Source: an uncultured Alphaproteobacteria bacterium (lineage in GTDB: Bacteria > Pseudomonadota > Alphaproteobacteria > Caulobacterales > Aquidulcibacteraceae). From it: a DNA stretch of 64,000 nucleotides. The translations under genes and the position numbers were made by a program. Positions 26,004 to 36,032 of this stretch are shown here, piece after piece. Location: assembly GCA_902826245.1 (NCBI GenBank), contig CADEEA010000011.1:1-64000 (forward strand), given 5' to 3'. How positions within the stretch are numbered: position 1 is the stretch's first letter; the number at the start of each line of letters is the position of its first letter. The notes beneath the pieces were generated by a model. It was not told the origin of the DNA, did not search any database, and worked only from the letters and a program-made list of their open reading frames with translations.

Positions 26004-27404
26004 ATGTCGCTACGATTCGCCGTTCTTGCGGCGCTAGTTTTCTCCGGCCTCACTGGTAACGCGGGCGCGCAGACGCCCAGCGCCGCTGAACAAGCGCAGG
26101 CGCTCGATATCTATCGCACGGTCGTTTCGCTCGATTCATCGGTGGAAGGCGGCCAGACCCCTGCGCTCGCCGCCGGCTTGGCCGAGCGGTTCCGTGCGGC
26201 GGGGTTCCCGGCCGAGGACGTACATGTTCTGCCCCACGCCGCCACGGCGTCGCTGCTGGTGCGCTATCGCAGCGCCGGGACGGGTGCGCGTCCGATCCTG
26301 TTCCTCGCGCATATGGATGTCGTACCGGCGCGGCGCGCCGACTGGGAGCGGGACCCGTTCACATTGATCGAGGAGAACGGCTTCTTCTTCGGCCGCGGCT
26401 CGCTCGACAATAAATCGGGCGTCGCCCTGCTCAGCGCGACATTCCTGCAATTGCGCGCCGAAGGCTTCGTTCCTTCCCGCGATCTCATCATCTGGTTCTC
26501 CGGCGACGAGGAAACCTCCGGAGACACTACCGCAGCACTGCTCCGCGATCATCGTGACCTGATCGGCGACGCTGAGTTCGCGCTCAATTCCGACGCTGGC
26601 GGCGGCTTGCTGTCGAGCGAGGGCGAGCCGCGCGCTTATTTCCTGCAAACCGCCGAGAAAACCTATGCTGATTTCACTCTGACGGCGCGCAATGCAGGCG
26701 GCCATTCGTCGTTGCCGCGCGCCGACAACGCCATCTTCGATCTAGCCGACGCGATCAATCGCATCCGCGCGTTTCAGTTTCCGGTCATGTGGAACGACAC
26801 CACGATCCAGAGCTTCCGCGCTACCGGCGCCGATGTCGGCGGCGAGGACGGTGCGGCGATGTTGCGCTTTGCCCAGCGTCCGGGTGACCGACGCGCTGCG
26901 GCGCAACTCTCGAGCAATCCTGCCTATGTGGGGCAATTGCGCACAACTTGTGTGCCAACCATGCTCGGCGGCGGACACGCTCCCAACGCGCTGCCGCAAT
27001 CGGCGACCGCAAACGTGAATTGCCGCATTTTCCCGGGTGTTTCGGTCGCAAATGTGCAAGCCGAATTGCAGCGCCTGACTGGCGCGTCAGTCGCGGTGAG
27101 CTTGGCGCAACCATCGAACGCTAGCGACGCCTCGCCTCTGCGCGACGACGTGATCGCGGCCCTGACAAGCGCGGTGCATGCCAATTACCCCGGTGTTCCG
27201 GTGACGCCGTCGATGTCGGCGGGCGCGACAGACGGTCTGTTCTTCCGCGCCGCCGGCATTCCGACCTATGGAGTCGGCGAGGCGTTTCTGCGCGAGGAGG
27301 ACGAATTCTCCCACGGCCTCAACGAGCGCAATCCGGTGCGCAGCTTCTATAACGGGCTGACCCATTGGCGGTTGCTGATAACAGCTTTGGCTGGGCCGGC
27401 GTGA
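26004..27404 (+). CDS. exported M20 family zinc carboxypeptidase-like hydrolase
   Basis: A 466-residue protein with a signal peptide (MSLRFAVLAALVFSGLTGNAGAQ). The metal site and catalytic residues of M20 are present: LAHMDVVPA, GRGSLDNKSG, SGDEETSGD, the Asp in NSDAGGG, and the late His in EFSHGLNERN. The dimerisation lobe contains GGHSSLPRADNAI. It should cleave peptides or acylated amino acids in the periplasm with two zinc ions. Monocistronic; divergent from the O-antigen-ligase-like gene. Confidence 0.92.
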   Translation: MSLRFAVLAALVFSGLTGNAGAQTPSAAEQAQALDIYRTVVSLDSSVEGGQTPALAAGLAERFRAAGFPAEDVHVLPHAATASLLVRYRSAGTGARPILFLAHMDVVPARRADWERDPFTLIEENGFFFGRGSLDNKSGVALLSATFLQLRAEGFVPSRDLIIWFSGDEETSGDTTAALLRDHRDLIGDAEFALNSDAGGGLLSSEGEPRAYFLQTAEKTYADFTLTARNAGGHSSLPRADNAIFDLADAINRIRAFQFPVMWNDTTIQSFRATGADVGGEDGAAMLRFAQRPGDRRAAAQLSSNPAYVGQLRTTCVPTMLGGGHAPNALPQSATANVNCRIFPGVSVANVQAELQRLTGASVAVSLAQPSNASDASPLRDDVIAALTSAVHANYPGVPVTPSMSAGATDGLFFRAAGIPTYGVGEAFLREEDEFSHGLNERNPVRSFYNGLTHWRLLITALAGPA

Positions 27405-27456
27405 GCTTGTTCACCGGCCCTCCGCGGGATATGAGCGCTGCGTTGGGGGAAAGAAC

Positions 27457-29019
27457 ATGAGCTTTTGGCAGACGCTTTTTCGGCTGATCTTCGGTAAGCC
27501 GGGCTCGGCCCGTAAGCCGCCTGCGCCGCGAAACTCCCCGTCGCCGCAACGACGGGAATCTCCGGCTGCGGCGCCGGAGCCAGTCCCCCCGCCGATAGCG
27601 GCGCCACAACAACAACCCGCACCTGCGCAAGCAGCGCCAGCCCCGGAACAACCCGCACCTGCGCCTGAAGAAGCAGCGCCTCCGCCAGCGCCAGTGCAAC
27701 CAGCGCAAGCGGAAGCAGCGCCGGCGCCGGAACCGCCAGCGCCTCCGCCAGCAGAAGCACCGCCTCCACCAGCACAACCCGCACCAGCACAAGCCGAAGC
27801 GCCGCCCCCATCTCCGCAAGAACAGCCTGCGCCGGTCGCCGTTGCGATCGAACTCGGATGCGTCGACGCCAATGTCAGCGACGACGCCTGCGCCGCGTAT
27901 CTCAGCGTGGTGGAACGGACTACGCGTCTGCATCTTACGGACGTCGCCAATACGCTCGACAAGGTCACGACCAAGCGCATGCCCCCGCCAGCGCCCGGCG
28001 CGATGAGTGTGGCTCAGGTGCAGGCAAGCCTTACTGCACTAGGCTTTTTTCCCGGCGGCGAAGCCGACGGTATTTGCGGCTATCGCACCCATTCGGCGAT
28101 CCGCTTGTTCCAGGAATACGTGCGTTCGGTGGAGAAGCAGGCCTGCGTTCCTGACGGGCGCTTTGGGCCGAAGACGCAGGCGCATTTGCAGCGCTGGCTC
28201 GATTCCGGCGCCCGCCCCGATTGGTCGCCGCAAGCGGGCGAATATGAGGCGTGGCTGGGTCTGCTCGAAGCAGCGAAACAGAAATATCTTGCGCAGCCTG
28301 GGCCCGTGCTGGAGAAGGTCAACGCCTTCGCGGGCGCCAGCGATACGCGTAAAGTACAGGATTGGGATTTCGCCGGACCCGGCAATATCCATCTCATCGG
28401 CGTACGGCGCAATGAGGCCAACAACAAGTTCGACGACGTGTTCGTGCTCTTGATGAAGGGGCTGGTGTTCAAATTCCAGGGCAGCACCGAGCCCGGCGCA
28501 AGCGAACACCCAGAAGGTCCTCCACATCTCGCGCCCGGGCAGCACAATTATCATTTCGGCTGGCACAAGCGCAGCTATCTCGCCCTGCGGCCGCAAAGCG
28601 CAGGCGTACTGATCGCGCGCGCGGGGGCCGACAAACGCCTCGATGAAGCCGACTGGGAAAAAGGCCTACGGCCGGAGCCGACGATCAACATCCATTGGGG
28701 CGGACGCGGCATGGGCCGCGACGTCAATCATTGGTCGGAGGGCTGCCAGGTCATCAATGGCGAAGTGTACGTCAATCCGGCGGGCGAAATGGTCAGTTGC
28801 AGCGCCTTCGCCGCGACATCGCCTGGCGAAGCTGCGACCCGCCACGACAAGACCCGCGGCGCTTACAATGTGCTCGTCGATCTGGTGACCGCGCTTTCAG
28901 GCGACATGCCAAGCAACACTGTGAAATACACATTGCTGACCGAGCCCGACCTCGATCTCGCGCCGCAATTGAAACAAAGCCTCGCGGACTCGCGCGAGCG
29001 GCTGCTGCAGAAAATTTAG
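27457..29019 (+). CDS. peptidoglycan-binding protein with L,D-transpeptidase-like C-terminal region
   Basis: A 520-residue protein. Residues about 20-130 are a Pro/Ala/Glu/Gln-rich linker. Residues about 183-250 are a PG_binding_1 domain (MSVAQVQASLTALGFFPGGEADGICGYRTHSAIRLFQEY ... DGRFGPKTQAHLQRWL). The C-terminal part contains INIHWGGRGMGRDVNHWSEGCQVI, recalling the His ... SxGC catalytic motif of YkuD-type enzymes. No classic signal peptide is seen; the N-terminus (MSFWQTLFRLIFGK) is an amphipathic helix. The wall-binding domain is firm, the enzymatic role tentative. Confidence 0.75.
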   Translation: MSFWQTLFRLIFGKPGSARKPPAPRNSPSPQRRESPAAAPEPVPPPIAAPQQQPAPAQAAPAPEQPAPAPEEAAPPPAPVQPAQAEAAPAPEPPAPPPAEAPPPPAQPAPAQAEAPPPSPQEQPAPVAVAIELGCVDANVSDDACAAYLSVVERTTRLHLTDVANTLDKVTTKRMPPPAPGAMSVAQVQASLTALGFFPGGEADGICGYRTHSAIRLFQEYVRSVEKQACVPDGRFGPKTQAHLQRWLDSGARPDWSPQAGEYEAWLGLLEAAKQKYLAQPGPVLEKVNAFAGASDTRKVQDWDFAGPGNIHLIGVRRNEANNKFDDVFVLLMKGLVFKFQGSTEPGASEHPEGPPHLAPGQHNYHFGWHKRSYLALRPQSAGVLIARAGADKRLDEADWEKGLRPEPTINIHWGGRGMGRDVNHWSEGCQVINGEVYVNPAGEMVSCSAFAATSPGEAATRHDKTRGAYNVLVDLVTALSGDMPSNTVKYTLLTEPDLDLAPQLKQSLADSRERLLQKI

Positions 29020-29024
29020 CTCCA

Positions 29025-29050
29025 CCGCCGCTCCGCAATTGGCGCGGCGG
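29025..29050. terminator. hairpin between convergent genes (weak terminator)
   Basis: A stem CCGCCGC / GCGGCGG with a 12-base loop lies between the peptidoglycan-binding gene and ompW. No T-run follows on either strand, so termination would need Rho or be inefficient. Confidence 0.3.
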
Positions 29051-29059
29051 CGGAACCAG

Positions 29060-29704
29060 TCAGAACCGATACCCGATCGCGGTAGAAAACACCCACGGAT
29101 CGATATCGACGTCGGCGCTGACGGGGCCCAAATCCGTGTCGATGTCGACATTGGTGTTGATCCAGAGGCGGCGCGCATCGACGTTGAGCGACCAATGTTC
29201 GTTGAAGCGATAATCGAAACCCACCTGCAGCGCGGGGCCGAAGCTCTCGTCGTAATCGATGCTGTTGACCGGCCCGGGCGGGCTGGGCGGGGTTTCATCA
29301 TCGATGAACGCGGTGTAGTTCACGCCCGCGCCGACATAGGGCTCCACTGCGCCGAAATTGGTCCAGCGGTATTTCAGCGTCACCGTCGGCGGAAAATGCG
29401 TGACCTCGCCAAGATCCACATCGCCGGCGATTGTGTTCACGGCGACGACATCGTGGGTAGCCACACAGCAGAGCAACTCCGCCGAGATATTGTCGGTAAA
29501 GAAATACTCCAGCTGCAGCGATGGAACCCATTCATCTGAAATATCGACATCACCGCCAATGCTCACATCGGCGCTTTCGTCCGGGAGCACCCCGGACACG
29601 CCGACCTTTATCTGCACATTGTCAAGCACGCCCGCCTGCGCGGGCGTCGCAAACGCCAAGGCCGCGGTCAGCGCGATGCCTGCAACACCAACAATAACTC
29701 GCAT
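29060..29704 (-). CDS. ompW: OmpW family outer membrane protein
   Basis: A 214-residue protein with signal peptide (VAGIALTAALAFATPAQA), then an eight-stranded barrel. The family markers are THFPPTVTLKYRW, the VEPYVGAGVNYT strand and a final YRF outer-membrane insertion signal. OmpW forms a small hydrophobic channel in the outer membrane and in enteric bacteria is controlled by oxygen regulators such as FNR. Here a candidate FNR/FixK box and a hairpin lie 32-73 bases upstream of the ATG, which has a good GGGGAAAG ribosome site. Confidence 0.92.
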   Translation of the reverse strand: MRVIVGVAGIALTAALAFATPAQAGVLDNVQIKVGVSGVLPDESADVSIGGDVDISDEWVPSLQLEYFFTDNISAELLCCVATHDVVAVNTIAGDVDLGEVTHFPPTVTLKYRWTNFGAVEPYVGAGVNYTAFIDDETPPSPPGPVNSIDYDESFGPALQVGFDYRFNEHWSLNVDARRLWINTNVDIDTDLGPVSADVDIDPWVFSTAIGYRF

Positions 29705-29735
29705 GCTTTCCCCTTTCTGGTGATCTGTACAAAAC

Positions 29736-29757
29736 ATCCTGACGCCAGCGTCAGGAT
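29736..29757. promoter_or_regulatory. inverted repeat in the ompW leader/promoter
   Basis: ATCCTGACG / CGTCAGGAT, nine base pairs with a 4-base loop, lies 32 bases upstream of the ompW start and just downstream of the FNR-type box. It could be a repressor site or an mRNA 5' hairpin; the sequence alone does not decide. Confidence 0.4.
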
Positions 29758-29763
29758 TGGGAT

Positions 29764-29777
29764 TTGAGCCAGATCAA
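29764..29777. promoter_or_regulatory. candidate FNR/FixK box upstream of ompW
   Basis: TTGAGCCAGATCAA differs by one base from the consensus TTGAT-N4-ATCAA and lies about 60 bases before the ompW ATG. CRP/FNR-family activators (Fnr, FixK) bind such sites under low oxygen. The position is consistent with activation of ompW. Confidence 0.5.
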
Positions 29778-29852
29778 GGGGAAGCGCGACCGAGCGGCGC
29801 AGCCCGTGCTCAACCATTTTTAAAGACTAATGCACCCGCCTACGTGAAGCCC

Positions 29853-30602
29853 CTACATGAAACCCATGTCGCGCTCGTAGCTACGGAAGCGGCGACCGCT
29901 ATCGACGTAAATGGTCTGCCCAGTAATCGCCGGGCTCTCGATCAAAAAGCGCGTCGCGCGCGCCACGTCTTCCGGCGTAGGCCCGCTGTGTAGCGGCGTA
30001 TCGTTATGCAGGCGCTCGAAATCGGCTTGGCCCTGCCCTGGCGCCGGCAGAACGTAACCCGGCGCCACCGCATTGACGCGCACGCGAGGCGCCAACGCCC
30101 GCGCCAACAATTCGGTGGCGCCGGCGAGCGCGTACTTCGACAGCGTGTAGGAGAAATGGTCCGGATACGGGCTCGCCAGTTTGAAATCGAGGAAGTTCAC
30201 GATCACCCCGTGCGCGCCCTCGGGCAGCGCCTCGGCGAATTCGCGCGCCAGCAGCGAGGGCGTGAACGTGTTGATCGCGATGTGGCGCTCAAGCGCCGCT
30301 TCGGTGAGCGTGTCGATGGTGTCGTGCTCGAACATCGCTGCGCAGTTTATAAGCGCCCTGATAGGCGCGCCGGCTGCCTGCACCGCATGCGTGACGAGGC
30401 CATGGCGCGCGGCGTTGTCGTCGAGATCGGCGCCGACCGCAACGGCCCTGCCTCCCAGCGCCTCGATCTCGGCCACTACTTCACGGGCCCCATCCGCCGA
30501 AGTGCGGTAGTGCACGACAATACCCCATCCCGCTCGCGCCAGATCGAGCGCGACCGCGCGGCCAAGCCGCCGCGCACCGCCGGTGACGAGGGCGTAGCTC
30601 AA
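29853..30602 (-). CDS. SDR family oxidoreductase, pteridine reductase (FolM)-like
   Basis: A 249-residue SDR. The cofactor motif TGGARRLG fits TGx3RxG, the variant seen in pteridine reductases and FolM. ALINCAAMF replaces NNAG, and SYTLSK supplies the catalytic Tyr-Lys pair. The PALLAREF and GQTIYVDSG segments are usual. It starts with TTG overlapping the stop of folB (TTGA), so the two are coupled. With FolB upstream, a role in reducing dihydropterins for folate or monapterin is likely but inferred. Confidence 0.85.
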   Translation of the reverse strand: MSYALVTGGARRLGRAVALDLARAGWGIVVHYRTSADGAREVVAEIEALGGRAVAVGADLDDNAARHGLVTHAVQAAGAPIRALINCAAMFEHDTIDTLTEAALERHIAINTFTPSLLAREFAEALPEGAHGVIVNFLDFKLASPYPDHFSYTLSKYALAGATELLARALAPRVRVNAVAPGYVLPAPGQGQADFERLHNDTPLHSGPTPEDVARATRFLIESPAITGQTIYVDSGRRFRSYERDMGFM

Positions 30603-30964
30603 CGCTTCTCCCTCCGTATCGTCACCGCCACGAGGCCATCGCCGGAGAGCACGGACGGCTTCTTCACGTGAACTTCCACCCAGCGCGTCCGCGGCGAAAG
30701 CGCCAAACAATGCCCCGCGACGCGGTCAGCGAGGGTTTCGATCAGATGCGCGGGCTCGCCGAGATCGTCGCGGATAAAGTGGATGATGCGATCATAATCC
30801 ACAGTCGCGCCGATCCGATCGTTGCGCAGATAGTCCGGCGGATCGGCAAGCGCGAGCGCCACTGACACCAGCACTTCCTGCGGCTGCGCGCGCTCGGGCT
30901 CGGGCACGCCGACGCGAACCAGAGCTCGGGCGTCCTCGATGCGAATGACGTGAAGGTCGCTCAT
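30599..30964 (-). CDS. folB: dihydroneopterin aldolase FolB
   Basis: A 121-residue tunnelling-fold enzyme starting MSDLHVIRIEDARALVRVGV. The family's acidic strand, the tyrosine in TVDYDRIIHFIRD and LIETLADRVAGHCL are present, followed by VEVHVKKPSVL, which holds the catalytic lysine. FolB converts dihydroneopterin to hydroxymethyl-dihydropterin and glycolaldehyde in folate synthesis. The original pterin-binding EVG motif is less typical here. It overlaps the next gene by TTGA. Confidence 0.9.
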   Translation of the reverse strand: MSDLHVIRIEDARALVRVGVPEPERAQPQEVLVSVALALADPPDYLRNDRIGATVDYDRIIHFIRDDLGEPAHLIETLADRVAGHCLALSPRTRWVEVHVKKPSVLSGDGLVAVTIRREKR

Positions 30965-30978
30965 CGCCGCCACCCTAC

Positions 30979-31809
30979 TCAGCCAAACGCGATCAGGCCA
31001 GCGCCAAGCGCCACGACCAGTGCGCCCAGCCAACGCCGAAGGCCGAGGCGCTCGCGCAGCAGCACGAAGGCGATCAAGACGCCCCAGACCACTGACGTCT
31101 CCCGCAGCGCGGTCACCTGCGCGATCGGCGCAGTCGTCTGCGCCCAGAGCACCAAGCCGTAGCCGCCAAAACTCGCCACGCCGATGGCGATCCCCCGCAA
31201 CGGCGCGATTGCCGCGTCGGCAAAAAGCCCGCGGCCGCGGCGCCAGAGCGCAAACGCCATCATTGGCGCAGACTGCAGTATCATTTGCCAACCGAGATAT
31301 TGCAGCGCATCACCCGCAGCGCGCGCGCCCAGCGCATCGACCAGCGAGTAAGCGGCGATCGTGAGCCCACAGCTCAACGCCCACAGGGTCGCCCGCAGCG
31401 GCGCCCGTGGGCTTGCCCCCACCGCGAGCACGCCGGCCGAGACCAGTGCAATGCCCAGCGCTTTCAGCGGCGGCGGGATTTCCTGCGCCGTCAGCGCCGC
31501 GCCGATCGCCACCAGCAGCGGCGCCGAACCGCGCGCGAGCGTGTAGATGTGGGAGAGATCGCCCAGATCGTAGCTTTTGAACAAGGTCAGCCAATACAGC
31601 ATGTGGATAGCGACCGAGACGGCGATGAAGGGCCAGGCCTCCGCGCGCGGCACACCCAAAAACGAGACGATAATGGCGCCTGACCCTAGTCCGCCGATCG
31701 CGATCAGAAAACTATCGACAAGGCGATCGCGCCCGCCCTTGAGCATTGCATTCCAGCTGGCGTGGATCAGCGCGGAGGTCAGAGCGGCGGCGACAGCGAG
31801 GGGCGGCAT
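30979..31809 (-). CDS. EamA/DMT family transporter
   Basis: A 276-residue, ten-helix protein in two EamA repeats: LIHASWNAMLKGGRD and LYTLARGSAPLLVAIGAAL in the first, YSLVDALGARAAGD and AQVTALRETSVVWGVLIAFVLLRERLG in the second. These are drug/metabolite transporters of the inner membrane; the substrate cannot be read. The gene ends 14 bases before folB on the same strand and may be co-transcribed with it. Divergent from the saccharopine-dehydrogenase-family gene. Confidence 0.9.
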   Translation of the reverse strand: MPPLAVAAALTSALIHASWNAMLKGGRDRLVDSFLIAIGGLGSGAIIVSFLGVPRAEAWPFIAVSVAIHMLYWLTLFKSYDLGDLSHIYTLARGSAPLLVAIGAALTAQEIPPPLKALGIALVSAGVLAVGASPRAPLRATLWALSCGLTIAAYSLVDALGARAAGDALQYLGWQMILQSAPMMAFALWRRGRGLFADAAIAPLRGIAIGVASFGGYGLVLWAQTTAPIAQVTALRETSVVWGVLIAFVLLRERLGLRRWLGALVVALGAGLIAFG

Positions 31810-31816
31810 GAATCAA

Positions 31817-31881
31817 TATGGACCGCCGACGCCCCCGTCGGCCAGCACCGAGATTGCCGGCGGGGGCACGCCCGGTCCATA
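31817..31881. other. long two-part hairpin in the divergent intergenic region
   Basis: The outer stem TATGGACCG (31817-31825) pairs with CGGTCCATA (31873-31881). Inside it, GCCCCCGTCGGC (31831-31842) pairs with GCCGGCGGGGGC (31856-31867) with one wobble. The structure ends nine bases before the start of the plus-strand gene, where it could affect translation. It could also be a small palindromic mobile repeat. Confidence 0.5.
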
Positions 31882-31890
31882 AGTGCGCCC

Positions 31891-33120
31891 ATGAGTCAAA
31901 AAGAGTTCGACCTCATTGTTTACGGCGCGAGCGGCTTTACTGGCCGTCTCGTAGCGGAATATTTGCTCAAGGTTTACGGTGCGTCAGGCGCGACACGCTG
32001 GGCGGTGGCGGGACGCGACGCGGCCAAGCTTGCAGCAGTGATGGCGGAGCTGGGCGCGCCTACGAGCCTCCCCGCGATTGCGGCCAACGCCAGCGACCCT
32101 GCCTCGCTCGATGCCCTGGCGCAGCGCGCGAGCGTCATCCTCACCACCGTCGGCCCCTATCAGCTCTACGGAGAGCCGCTGGTGGCGGCATGTGCGCGCG
32201 CGGGGACCGATTATGTCGATCTCTGCGGCGAGCCCGCTTGGATGGCGCAGATGATCGAGCATTATGAGAGCACGGCGAAAGCGAGCGGCGCGCGCATCGT
32301 GTTTTCTTGCGGCTTCGATTCAATCCCTTTCGATTGCGGCGTCTTTTACCTGCAGCAGCAGGCGATGGAGCGCTTCGGCCAGCCCTTCAAGCGCGTGCGG
32401 GGACGCGTGCGCACGATGAAGGGCGGTTTCTCTGGCGGCACGTTGGCGAGCATGCTGGCGACTTTGGAGGCCGGCCGGCGCGATCCGAGCATCATCAAGA
32501 CAATGACCAATCCCTACGCGCTCGTCTCCACCTCTCCGGGCGTTCGCCAGCCGCGCGGCGACGCGGTCATTCACGACGAAGGGATCGGCTGGTCAGCGCC
32601 CTTCGTCATGGCCGCCATCAACACCAAAAACGTTCACCGCTCCAATGCTCTCACGAATTATCGCTATGGGCGCGATTTCACCTATGACGAAATGCAGCTG
32701 ATGGGCGAAGGCGAGAAAGGCAAGAAACGCGCGAAGGCGGCGTTGGGCCAATCGCGGATGCAGATGGCGTTGCTCGCGTTTGCACCAACGCGGGCGCTGT
32801 TGCGGCGGTTTGCGCTGCCAAAGCCGGGCCAGGGACCCTCGAAAGAAGAGCGCGAATACGGCTCCTACGAAGTGTTGTACGTCGGCGACATGGGCGACGG
32901 CGCGGGCGATGGCCGCACGCTGCGCGCGTCAGTCAGCGGCGACAAGGACCCAGGCTACGGCTCCACCTCGAAGATGATATCGGAGGCGGCATTGTGCCTG
33001 AAGGACATTCCGCGCGCGACCACGCCTGGAGGAATATGGACGCCCGCGGCGGCGATGGGCGAAGGACTGATTGCGAGACTGCAGGAGAAGGCGGGGTTGC
33101 GGTTTGGGGTGGAGCGGTGA
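31891..33120 (+). CDS. saccharopine dehydrogenase family (trans-acting enoyl reductase-like) protein
   Basis: A 409-residue protein starting MSQKEFDLIVYGASGFTGRLVAEYLL, an NAD(P)-binding Rossmann fold. TTVGPYQLYGEPLVAACARAGTDYVDLCGE and SCGFDSIPFDCGVF are shared with the mycobacterial trans-acting enoyl reductase and related eukaryotic SCCPDH proteins. The substrate is unknown; lipid reduction is the family-based guess. A hairpin at 31817-31881 sits just upstream of the start. Confidence 0.88.
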   Translation: MSQKEFDLIVYGASGFTGRLVAEYLLKVYGASGATRWAVAGRDAAKLAAVMAELGAPTSLPAIAANASDPASLDALAQRASVILTTVGPYQLYGEPLVAACARAGTDYVDLCGEPAWMAQMIEHYESTAKASGARIVFSCGFDSIPFDCGVFYLQQQAMERFGQPFKRVRGRVRTMKGGFSGGTLASMLATLEAGRRDPSIIKTMTNPYALVSTSPGVRQPRGDAVIHDEGIGWSAPFVMAAINTKNVHRSNALTNYRYGRDFTYDEMQLMGEGEKGKKRAKAALGQSRMQMALLAFAPTRALLRRFALPKPGQGPSKEEREYGSYEVLYVGDMGDGAGDGRTLRASVSGDKDPGYGSTSKMISEAALCLKDIPRATTPGGIWTPAAAMGEGLIARLQEKAGLRFGVER

Positions 33121-33165
33121 GTCCTTAAGGCTGAGAATTTGCTCACCCGACTGATTCATCTCACG

Positions 33166-33270
33166 ACCCATTCCCGGATTGCGCGAAGCGCAAGTCCGGG
33201 ACCTAGGATCACGAACGGTTCGTGTTTATGGGCCCCGGACTGAATGCTGCGCATTCATCCGGGGATGGGT
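33166..33270. repeat. interspersed palindromic repeat, family B, copy 2
   Basis: A 105-bp element with nearly the same arms as copy 1 (18689-18795) and an inverted core, running from CCTAGGATCACGAAC to GTTTATGG. It lies between the convergent saccharopine-dehydrogenase-family gene and the DUF2513 gene. Confidence 0.85.
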
Positions 33271-33285
33271 GGTGAAAGACCTGCG

Positions 33286-34907
<1,622 letters not shown>

Positions 34908-34968
34908 TCACAACGCTGTTGATTGGACACTGCACCAACGGCGTTTTTTGATCTCAGTATTTCCTACC

Positions 34969-35071
34969 CCGTCATTCCGGGGCTCGCGGAGCGAGAGCCC
35001 GGAACCCAGGGGATCGTAGAGCGCCGTGCGTTTGCCCCTCCGGGTTCGGCTTCGCCGCCCCGGAATGACGG
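34969..35071. repeat. interspersed palindromic repeat, family A, copy 2
   Basis: A 103-bp imperfect palindrome opens CCGTCATTCCGGGGCTCGCG and closes CCGGAATGACGG. It lies between the aminotransferase and prephenate dehydrogenase genes. Confidence 0.85.
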
Positions 35072-35116
35072 AGCTGTACATGATTGCGCTCGAATCAGGT
35101 TTTGGCGCGACCGGTA

Positions 35117-36028
35117 TCAGTTTTCCCGTCCCCAGTTCGGCGCCGGCGTGTCCTGGCCGGCTTCGATCACCTCCCGGCGCATGCGGCGGGCGCGATCGAA
35201 CAGATCGTAGAGCGTGTCGCCGTCACCCCAGCGAATGGCGCGCTGCAGCGCGGCCAGATCCTCCGAGAATCGCCCCAGCACTTCAAGCACCGCCTCACGA
35301 TTGTTCAAGAACACGTCGCGCCACATGGTGGGGTCAGAGGCGGCGATGCGGGTGAAATCGCGGAAACCGGAGGCGGAATATTTCACCACTTCGCTCTCGG
35401 TGACACTCTCGAGGTCCTCTGCCATGGCCACAATGTTAAATGCGATCAGGTGCGGCAGATGGCTGGTCACGGCGAGCACCACGTCATGACGCGGCGCGTC
35501 CATGCGCTCCACCTCCGCGCCCAGCGCGCGCCAGAACGCTTCCAGCCGATCAACAGCAGCGGCGTATTCGGGGCGCTCGTCGGGTAGCGGTGTCAGAATA
35601 TGCCAGCGGCCTTTGAACAGCGCTGCAAAGCCTGCTTCGGGGCCGGAATGCTCGGTGCCCGCAATGGGATGGCCAGGCACAAGCAGAGCGTCTGCGGGCA
35701 CAACTGCGCTCAGCGCCTCGATCACGGCGCCCTTCACCGAGCCTACATCGGTAACAATCGCGCCCGGCTTCAGCGCTTCCGCGCAAGCCGCCAGCGCCGA
35801 CCCCATCGCTCCAACCGGCACCGCGAGCACGACCAGATCCGCGCCAGCGACGGCGCTGGCGGAATCAGCGCACACCTCGCCCAAGCCCAGCGCAAGCGCG
35901 CGCGAACGCACCTCAGCGTCGCGATCGTAAAGCGCCACCACGCGCGCTGCGCTGGAGGCGCGGGCCGCCAGCGCAATCGATGCGCCGATCAGGCCGGCGC
36001 CGAGGATGGCGATGCGTTCGAAAATCAT
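35117..36028 (-). CDS. tyrA: prephenate/arogenate dehydrogenase
   Basis: A 303-residue protein. The Rossmann motif is IAILGAGLIGASIALAAR, followed by TDVGSVKGAVIEAL, PGHPIAGTEHSGPEAGFAALFKGR with the catalytic histidine, and VLAVTSHLPHLIAFNIV with the second conserved histidine. It oxidatively decarboxylates prephenate (or arogenate) towards tyrosine. The ATG at 36028 follows the chorismate mutase stop by four bases; ATGs 6 and 17 codons upstream are also in frame and would overlap that gene. Confidence 0.93.
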   Translation of the reverse strand: MIFERIAILGAGLIGASIALAARASSAARVVALYDRDAEVRSRALALGLGEVCADSASAVAGADLVVLAVPVGAMGSALAACAEALKPGAIVTDVGSVKGAVIEALSAVVPADALLVPGHPIAGTEHSGPEAGFAALFKGRWHILTPLPDERPEYAAAVDRLEAFWRALGAEVERMDAPRHDVVLAVTSHLPHLIAFNIVAMAEDLESVTESEVVKYSASGFRDFTRIAASDPTMWRDVFLNNREAVLEVLGRFSEDLAALQRAIRWGDGDTLYDLFDRARRMRREVIEAGQDTPAPNWGREN

Positions 36029-36032
36029 CGCG

